This document shows positions 31,385 to 35,990 of a stretch of DNA of 35,990 nt, piece after piece. The notes below the pieces were generated by a model. The model did no database searches, was not told the origin of the DNA, and saw only the letters and a list, made by a program, of their open reading frames with translations. How positions within the stretch are numbered: the stretch's first letter is position 1; each line of letters begins with the position of its first letter. Origin of the DNA: Verrucomicrobiales bacterium (lineage in GTDB: Bacteria; Verrucomicrobiota; Verrucomicrobiia; Limisphaerales; J093); the NCBI GenBank assembly GCA_024233215.1, contig JACKPW010000036.1, forward strand, positions 1-35,990. Direction: 5' to 3'. The position numbers were made by a program, and so were the translations under genes.

Positions 31385-31986
31385 TCTTGAAGCACGCGTC
31401 GCACCGTTATCCAGCGCGTCGGCGTTGCGATCCAGTTTACAGCCTTGTCATGGGATCCCGCGGGCACGGACGGCAACACCTGCCAATCCATTGCCACCCC
31501 GCAGAATCCCCCCCCGAGTCCGGGCAACAACCGGTCATAATACCCTTTGCCCCGGCCCAGACGAAACCCGTCACTGGCAAACGCTACCCCCGGCAACAGG
31601 GTGAAGTCCAGATGCTTCGACGGGAAAAGCGGACATTCCGGGCGCGGTTCCCGAATACCAAAGGCCCCCGGGTACAAATCACGTTCCAGCACCTGCACCT
31701 CGGCCACCTCGTAGACGCCCTGCGACGGGGAGAATCTTGGCAGGGCCAGCCGACGCCCGGCGGCGAGCGCCTCTTCCAACAACGGGAAGATATCCGGCTC
31801 ATCCGGCAACGGGGCAAACAACAGAATCTGCCCGGCCTGCCGCCATGGTTCGGAACCGCGGATCACTTCTAGCAAACCGGCGGAAGCTTCCGTCCGTTCG
31901 ACGTCGGTCATCGCCCGCCGCCGGGCCTGCATTTCGCGGCGCAACGCGCGCTTCTGTTGGCGGAGGTCGTCAGCAAGGGGTGTCAT
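31381..31986 (-). CDS. 5-formyltetrahydrofolate cyclo-ligase family protein
   Basis: A 201-residue protein of the 5-formyl-THF cyclo-ligase family, which uses ATP to turn 5-formyltetrahydrofolate into 5,10-methenyltetrahydrofolate. Characteristic segments: a basic N-terminus KRALRREMQARRRAM, LPDEPDIFPLLEEALAAG near 60-77, and FRLGRGKGYYDRLL at 141-154, which contains the conserved GRG.GYYDR ATP/phosphate loop. It is cytoplasmic. The start is the ATG at 31986, which overlaps the rarA stop (ATGA); its own stop overlaps the rny start. The gene order rarA, cyclo-ligase, rny means all three are translated from one mRNA, though their biochemical roles are unrelated. Confidence 0.92.
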   Translation of the reverse strand: MTPLADDLRQQKRALRREMQARRRAMTDVERTEASAGLLEVIRGSEPWRQAGQILLFAPLPDEPDIFPLLEEALAAGRRLALPRFSPSQGVYEVAEVQVLERDLYPGAFGIREPRPECPLFPSKHLDFTLLPGVAFASDGFRLGRGKGYYDRLLPGLGGGFCGVAMDWQVLPSVPAGSHDKAVNWIATPTRWITVRRVLQE

Positions 31987-33380
31987 GGTGCCGGGGTTTG
32001 CTTGGGATCGACGGACCGGGCTTTCTCCAACTCCGCCCGCCGGCGGGTCACACGATCCTTGATCTTCTTTTCCACCCCCTCGTCCGTGGGGGTGTAATAC
32101 GTCCGGGCCGCGCCCAGGTAATCCTGCGCCACGAAGTGTCCCGGATGATCGTGGGCGTATTGGTAGCCCTGACCATGTCCCAGCCGCTTCGCTCCCCGAT
32201 AGCTGGCGTCTCGCAGATGTTCCGGCACCGGCAGGGTGCGCCCGGCCCGCACATCCTCCAGCGCCGCGTCCACGGCGAGATACGCGCTGTTGCTCTTGTT
32301 CGCCGTGGCGATGTAGACGGTCGCCTCGGCGATGGGAATCCGCGCTTCCGGCCACCCCACGAACTCCGCGGCCTGGTGGGCCGCATTGGCCAGCACCAAA
32401 GCCATCGGGTCCGCCAGCCCCACATCCTCCGCTGCGCAAATCACGATGCGCCGCGTGATGAACCGGGGGTCCTCGCCCGCGTGGATCATCTTCGCCAGCC
32501 AGTAAAGTGCCGCGTCCGGATCGCTGCCCCGCATGGATTTGATGAAGGCCGAGATGGTGTCGTAGTGCGCGTCGCCGTCGCCGTCATACACAATCGCCTT
32601 CCGCTGGATGCTCTCCTCGGCCACGGCGAGGGTGAGGTGGATGAAGCCGTCCTTGCCGGGGGACGTGGTGAGGGCCGCAATCTCCAGCGAGTTCAACGCC
32701 TTGCGGGCATCCCCGTCCGCCAGGGTGGCCAGGTGATCCAGTGCCGCCGCATCCGCCCGAATCCGCATTCCGCCGAGGCCGCGTTCCGAATCGTCCAGCG
32801 CCGCCTGGAGCAGTCCGCGCAGGTCGGCCGCGGTCAGCGGTTGCAGTTCGAAGATCTGCGAGCGCGAAACCAGCGGTGAGTTGACGAAGAAGAACGGGTT
32901 GTGCGTGGTGGCTCCGATCAACTTCACCACGCCGCTTTCCACGTCCGGCAACAGCACGTCCTGTTGCGATTTGCTGAACCGGTGGATCTCGTCGATGAAC
33001 AGGATCGTGGATTGCCCGGTGTTGGCGAGGCGGTTCGTCGCTGCAGTCAATTCGCGGCGCATGTCGGCCACGTTCGATTCCACCCCGCTGAGCCGCACGA
33101 ACCGCGACCGCGTCTGGCCGGCGATGATCTGCGCCAGCGACGTCTTCCCCGTGCCGGGCGGGCCGTAGAGGATCAGGGACTGGATGCGGTCCGCCTCGAT
33201 GGCGCGCCGCAGGAGCTTGCCCGGAGCGAGCACATGCTGTTGGCCGACGAATTCCGCCAACGAACGCGGCCGGAGCCGGGCGGCGAGAGGTGCGGCCGAT
33301 GGGCCGTCCCCGCCACCGGGGGAGGTGGCTTCGGGGGCCGGTCCGGCCGGCCGGGTTTGGAACAGGTCCGCATCCGTCAC
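31983..33380 (-). CDS. rarA: Replication-associated recombination protein A (MgsA/RarA AAA ATPase)
   Basis: A 465-residue AAA ATPase of the RarA/MgsA/WRNIP1 family, which acts at stalled replication forks. The Walker A loop GPPGTGKTS is at 73-81, Walker B LFIDEIHRF at 127-135, and the sensor ATTHNPFFFVNSPLVSRS follows. The C-terminal part has the RarA-specific KAIVYDGDGDAHYDTISAFIKSMRGSDPDAALYWLAKM segment, VGLADPMALVLA and RDASYRGAKRLGHG. The start is GTG at 33380; no ATG lies near it. The stop overlaps the cyclo-ligase ATG by ATGA. Position and length match the family. Confidence 0.96.
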   Translation of the reverse strand: MTDADLFQTRPAGPAPEATSPGGGDGPSAAPLAARLRPRSLAEFVGQQHVLAPGKLLRRAIEADRIQSLILYGPPGTGKTSLAQIIAGQTRSRFVRLSGVESNVADMRRELTAATNRLANTGQSTILFIDEIHRFSKSQQDVLLPDVESGVVKLIGATTHNPFFFVNSPLVSRSQIFELQPLTAADLRGLLQAALDDSERGLGGMRIRADAAALDHLATLADGDARKALNSLEIAALTTSPGKDGFIHLTLAVAEESIQRKAIVYDGDGDAHYDTISAFIKSMRGSDPDAALYWLAKMIHAGEDPRFITRRIVICAAEDVGLADPMALVLANAAHQAAEFVGWPEARIPIAEATVYIATANKSNSAYLAVDAALEDVRAGRTLPVPEHLRDASYRGAKRLGHGQGYQYAHDHPGHFVAQDYLGAARTYYTPTDEGVEKKIKDRVTRRRAELEKARSVDPKQTPAP

Positions 33381-33911
33381 GCCGGCAACCTACGCCACCC
33401 GGGCCGCAGGCGACAGGACGAAGGCGAGCGGGGGGAGGAGGGCGGCGAGGTTGAATTCGATCGGTACGCGAAAAACCCCGCCGACAAGCCGTGTGATCAA
33501 ACAGTTCCTTTGAACTGACTAGAAACCATTAGGGACTCTGCCAGCGGCATTCGACTTCCAGTTAAGGCCTGTCGGCCGCCCATTGGACTCCGAGCCCCAC
33601 TCCTATGGAGCTTACGGTTCAAGGACATTGTTTCTAAGCACGGACAACGGCAGGGTAAATCGCGTTGCCAATCTCATTCAAAGAACGGCGTTACTGGAGA
33701 GACGTTGACGCCACCCGAGGGCGGGACACAAGCCCAAAAGTTCGCCAAGGGGCGGTCGGCGGTCGTAGCGGCGAACTGGCGTTCGCAGTGGACAACAGGG
33801 CTTGCTGCTTGGGGGTTCGACAAACGCCAGCTCGCCGCTACGGGGCTGAAATGGGGACCGCCACCGTTGCAGGCTTGTCAACGGGACCCCCGTGGGGCTT
33901 GACTTGCCGGT
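33381..33911. other. Gene-free region of 531 bases
   Basis: No convincing coding frame, tRNA or terminator was seen on either strand. The middle part (33480-33700) is visibly less GC-rich than the surrounding genes. The end holds an inverted pair of REP-like hairpins at 33764-33842. The remaining bases show nothing I recognise. It separates the divergent rarA and Tat-protein genes, so it should contain both promoters. Confidence 0.6.
33764..33842. repeat. Inverted pair of REP-like hairpins (family B)
   Basis: Two 20-base arms, 33764-33783 and 33823-33842, are reverse complements at 19 of 20 positions with a 39-base spacer. The left unit reads GTAG, CG, then a hairpin with stem GCGAAC, loop TGGC and stem GTTCGC. 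The right copy has changes that make several stem pairs G-U. The GTAG foot and unit size match family A, but the hairpin sequence differs. Confidence 0.8.
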
Positions 33912-34928
33912 ATGAGAACACTTCGCACCTGTCCCCAGCCGGTCGACACTGACCTGAACCGTCGGGGGTTCCTGAAGCGATCGGTGCTTGGAGCCACGGG
34001 GGCGGTGGCCGCCTTGAGCCTGGAAGAGCAGGCCTTGCAGGCCGCCGGCGCCACTCCGACCACGACAGTCGCGACCGGAGCCTCCGGGCAGGTACCGATG
34101 GGCAGGATCGGGAACGTGGAGATCAGCCGGCTGATTTGCGGTGGGAACCTCATCAGTGGCTATGCCCACGCGCGCGATCTCATCTACATGTCGCGTTTCC
34201 TGAAGGAATACTTCACCGACGACCGCATTCTGAACACCTGGCAGGTCTGCGAGGAACACGGCATCAACACGATGATCGTGAACCCGGATGACGACAAGGC
34301 GGTGCAGCTTTTCAAACGCTACCGAAAGGAACGCGGCGGCAAAATGCAGTGGCTCGCCCAGACCGGCCCCAAGGAGGACGACATGGGATCATTCGTTCGC
34401 CGGGCCATCGACAACGGGGCGGCGGCGGTGTTTCTGCTCGGCAACCTCGGGGACCAATGGACGTTCGAGCAGAAGGTCGACCGGATCGGCGAGTTTGTGG
34501 CAAGCGTGCGGAAGGAGGGTGTGGTGTCCGGCGTGGCGGGCCATTCGCTGGAAATGCTGGAGGCGGTCTCCGCAGCGGGCATCCCGAATGACTTCTTCAT
34601 GAAGACGCTGCACCACAGCAATTACTGGTCCGCCCGACGCGATGGCCAGGACCGGCCGGTGATCAAGAACTACGCGATCGACAACTACTACGACATGGAG
34701 CCGGACAAGACGATCGCCTTCATGGCCCGCAGCAAGAAGCCGTGGATCGCCTACAAGGTGCTGGCGGCCGGTGCCATCCATCCGCGTGACGGCTTCGATT
34801 ACGCCTTCAGGAACGGCGCCGATTTTGCCTGCGTGGGCATGTTCGATTTCCAGGTGGCCGAGGACGTCGAGATCGCGAACACGGTCATCTCCCGCTACGC
34901 CCAGCGCGAGCGGCGGTGGTGCGCCTGA
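33912..34928 (+). CDS. Tat-exported aldo/keto reductase-like protein
   Basis: A 338-residue protein. The twin-arginine motif NRRGFLKRS lies at residues 16-24, with a hydrophobic stretch after it (ATGAVAALSLEEQALQAAG), so Tat export is predicted. The body opens with MGRIGNVEISRLICGGNLI, as in aldo/keto reductases (LG...vS.l.lG), and later segments NDFFMKTLHHSNYW, AYKVLAAGAIHPRDGFDYAF and ADFACVGMFDFQVAEDVEI fit a TIM barrel. The usual AKR catalytic set (Asp, Tyr, Lys, His) is not clearly complete, so it may not reduce aldehydes. Tat-exported AKR-like proteins of this kind are common in Planctomycetes and Verrucomicrobia, without known substrate. No ribosome site is evident before the ATG at 33912. 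A REP-like hairpin follows the stop by 8 bases. Confidence 0.82.
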   Translation: MRTLRTCPQPVDTDLNRRGFLKRSVLGATGAVAALSLEEQALQAAGATPTTTVATGASGQVPMGRIGNVEISRLICGGNLISGYAHARDLIYMSRFLKEYFTDDRILNTWQVCEEHGINTMIVNPDDDKAVQLFKRYRKERGGKMQWLAQTGPKEDDMGSFVRRAIDNGAAAVFLLGNLGDQWTFEQKVDRIGEFVASVRKEGVVSGVAGHSLEMLEAVSAAGIPNDFFMKTLHHSNYWSARRDGQDRPVIKNYAIDNYYDMEPDKTIAFMARSKKPWIAYKVLAAGAIHPRDGFDYAFRNGADFACVGMFDFQVAEDVEIANTVISRYAQRERRWCA

Positions 34929-34936
34929 CCCGTTTT

Positions 34937-34968
34937 GGAGTGCGGTGGCACGCGCAGCACGACACCGC
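34937..34968 (+). repeat. REP-like hairpin, family C, copy 1
   Basis: TTGGAG, T, then stem GCGGTG (34942-34947), a 15-base loop and CACCGC (34963-34968), followed by TTTC. The GGAG foot is at 34937-34940. The element begins 8 bases after the stop of the Tat-protein gene, in the same orientation. Confidence 0.75.
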
Positions 34969-34978
34969 TTTCCTATCA

Positions 34979-35002
34979 GGAGCGCGGACCGCCGAGTCCG
35001 CG
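34979..35002 (+). repeat. REP-like hairpin with GGAG foot and family A stem (variant D)
   Basis: GGAG at 34979-34982 is followed by stem CGCGGAC, loop CGCCGA and stem GTCCGCG (34983-35002). The stem is that of family A, but the foot (GGAG) is that of family C and the loop is six bases. It lies 10 bases after the family C copy 1. Confidence 0.6.
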
Positions 35003-35069
35003 AGGCAAACGGCCGGGTTGCGAAAGCGCGCGAAAAGCCCTGCCGACGGTCCGTACATCCTCCGAAAAA

Positions 35070-35103
35070 GCGCCGTCGCCGCTTCGCTTTGCCGGCGCAC
35101 TCC
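35070..35103 (-). repeat. REP-like hairpin, family C, copy 2
   Basis: On the minus strand GGAG (35103-35100) and T precede stem GCGCCG, a 17-base loop and stem CGGCGC, ending at 35070, followed by TTTTTC. It follows the stop of the broken exported-protein gene by 12 bases in the same orientation. The stem differs from copy 1 at paired positions but still pairs. Confidence 0.7.
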
Positions 35104-35115
35104 AGAGACCGTCGC

Positions 35116-35501
35116 TCAAGGCCCCAGCCTGACCCGATAGAACCGACCCGCGTCGGTGGTCCCGGTCTGCTTCTCCACCCTCGCGTGACCGGACGTGTCC
35201 AGGACGACACCGCCCGCGTCGGTCCAATCCCTGAGATTCTCCGATTGCTCCAAAACCCCCTCTGCCGAGGGCGGCCCCTGGATCTCGAACACGAACGCCC
35301 CATCCTCCCGCAGACCGACCCCGAGCAACTGCACCTCCAGCGGCCATTTTCGTCAATCGCCGGACAGAAGGACATCGAACCGCCAACCGGGAATTCCCAG
35401 AGCAGGGTGCCGTCCTGGGCGAGGGCGGTGCCGCAGAAGAGCACGCCGAGGATCGAGGCGGTGATCGGAGATCGACGAAGGGAAGCAGAAGGGGAGCGCA
35501 T
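35116..35501 (-). pseudogene. Broken exported protein gene: signal peptide and PQQ-like start joined out of frame to a C-terminal domain
   Basis: From the ATG at 35501 the frame gives a signal peptide (about 1-29, ending in TALAQ) then DGTLLWEFPVGGSMSFCPAI, the start of a PQQ-like beta-propeller repeat. Near 35343 similarity stops. In another frame, open from about 35352 to the TGA at 35116, the sequence reads VQLLGVGLREDGAFVFEIQG and later ENLRDWTDAGG and GRFYRVRLGP, a C-terminal module common in exported Verrucomicrobia proteins. The central propeller has been lost and the frame shifted, so the gene is inactive. The joint near 35343-35355 is the probable deletion site. A promoter-like TACTAA and a short palindrome remain upstream. 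Confidence 0.75.
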
Positions 35502-35520
35502 GACGCGGTATTAGTATGTG

Positions 35521-35533
35521 ACTTGCTGCAAGT
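35521..35533. promoter_or_regulatory. Palindrome ACTTGC-T-GCAAGT upstream of the broken gene
   Basis: A perfect 6-base inverted repeat with one central base. It lies next to TACTAA read on the minus strand, a possible -10 of the broken gene, which makes it an operator candidate. No regulator is known. Confidence 0.3.
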
Positions 35534-35639
35534 GAACTACATCAGTTTTCGCCACCGTCCGTCAAGCGCGGGCAGGCAGGTCATACTCAACCCCATTGAG
35601 GATTCGCCACGAAGCCCAGCAACGGTTGTCCCGCGAAAA

Positions 35640-35664
35640 GCGGCGATTGAGATCGCCGCACTCC
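35640..35664 (-). repeat. REP-like hairpin, family C, copy 3
   Basis: On the minus strand GGAG (35664-35661) and T precede a perfect 8-bp stem: ATCGCCGC in plus coordinates 35652-35659 pairs with GCGGCGAT at 35640-35647 across a 4-base loop TGAG. The flanking bases match the copy at 35874-35898 for about 20 more bases. Confidence 0.75.
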
Positions 35665-35705
35665 AAGTGCGCTTCGCGCGGATCGGGCATACTCCGCCAG
35701 GTCGT

Positions 35706-35736
35706 GGAGTGCGGTGAAAAGCGGCGCCTTCACCGC
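35706..35736 (+). repeat. REP-like hairpin, family C, copy 4
   Basis: GGAG (35706-35709), T, stem GCGGTGAA, a 10-base loop and stem TTCACCGC (35729-35736), followed by TTTCG. It is in the opposite orientation to copies 3 and 5. Confidence 0.75.
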
Positions 35737-35873
35737 TTTCGATCGCCCGTCAGGCCTCATTCCACCCCTCCCCACGAACGAATGTCCGTTGGCGCTTGCC
35801 CCATGGGTTGCGGTCCGGTGACCGGGCAGGGCCGCGGTTGAGGATCCGATGCTGTATCGGATTCGGGGGGAAA

Positions 35874-35898
35874 GCGGCGATTGAGATCGCCGCAGTCC
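35874..35898 (-). repeat. REP-like hairpin, family C, copy 5
   Basis: The same stem GCGGCGAT, loop TGAG and stem ATCGCCGC as copy 3. The foot here reads GGAC (35898-35895) instead of GGAG. The region 35502-35923 around copies 3 to 5 shows no coding frame and nothing else I recognise. Confidence 0.7.
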
Positions 35899-35923
35899 AA
35901 GGCGCTTCGCGCAAAACGCAACG

Positions 35924-35990
35924 TCAGCGTCCGCTCAGGCTCCGGGCCTGTTGCAGCATGTCTGCCAGCCGTTGCGGTCGGGGGTCCCGG
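35924..35990 (-). CDS. C-terminal end of an unidentified gene (truncated by the window edge)
   Basis: On the minus strand 21 codons read RDPRPQRLADMLQQARSLSGR followed by TGA at 35924. The amphipathic helix pattern and codon use look like the end of a real gene, but no family can be recognised from so little. The reading frame continues past the window edge. Confidence 0.4.
   Translation of the reverse strand, partial: RDPRPQRLADMLQQARSLSGR

Noticed and set aside
29876..31390. Long frame on the plus strand opposite rny
   Set aside because: It mirrors the coiled coil of RNase Y and has no domain.
1..35990. CRISPR arrays, prophages, integrases or insertion sequences
   Set aside because: No evenly spaced direct repeats, phage structural genes or transposase motifs were found. 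The REP-like hairpins are irregularly spaced and in both orientations.

Overview
The window looks like a chromosomal segment of a GC-rich member of the Verrucomicrobiota (class Verrucomicrobiae, Pedosphaera/Limisphaera-like). The evidence is the mix of families: a DUF1800/DUF1501 pair, a type II pseudopilin with the H-x9-DG C-terminal motif, an ECF sigma factor near a zinc-ribbon/kinase/WD40 protein, twin-arginine exported proteins, RNase Y, and a tmRNA. No rRNA, canonical tRNA, intact transposase, prophage or CRISPR array was seen. The assignment comes from family content only.

Layout. 1-9.6 kb: a nucleotidyltransferase-GHMP kinase fusion (+), the DUF1501 and DUF1800 genes and a large exported protein (all -), a pseudopilin (+), then a small unknown gene and a GspF-like gene (-). 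9.8-14.6 kb: tmRNA (ssrA, -), 6-phosphogluconate dehydrogenase with a clear terminator (-), a 58-residue membrane protein (-), a tRNA-dihydrouridine synthase (+), a remnant of a DUF4143 ATPase, and a DEDDh exonuclease coupled to a membrane protein (+). 14.8-20.5 kb, all -: a sialate O-acetylesterase-like protein, then serA, a parvulin-type isomerase and a DUF4015 lipoprotein in what looks like one operon with a good promoter. 20.6-23.6 kb: a DUF2442 remnant (-) and an overlapping trio, SDR, ROK protein and exported protein (+). 23.6-33.4 kb, all -: rarA, a 5-formyl-THF cyclo-ligase gene and rny chained by ATGA overlaps, followed by a nucleoside-hydrolase-like exported protein, an ECF sigma factor, an exported protein and a WD40 kinase. 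33.4-36 kb: repeat-rich DNA around a Tat-exported protein, a broken exported-protein gene and the tail of another gene.

The least expected structure is a set of short hairpin repeats. Each has a GTAG or GGAG tetranucleotide at its 5' foot, which is the architecture of REP elements mobilised by RAYT (REP-associated tyrosine) transposases. At least three sequence families occur. One copy provides the stop codon of the DUF1501 gene and another lies inside the predicted N-terminus of a small gene. Several cluster after 34.9 kb in both orientations. No RAYT gene lies in the window.

The most interesting protein is the 873-residue fusion. It has a GlmU-type pyrophosphorylase domain and a kinase closest in motif pattern to GALK2-type galactokinase/GalNAc kinase, and may turn a free sugar into a nucleotide sugar in one polypeptide. 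Several starts were moved downstream of the longest open frame on the basis of signal peptides, ribosome sites or promoters, as noted per gene.
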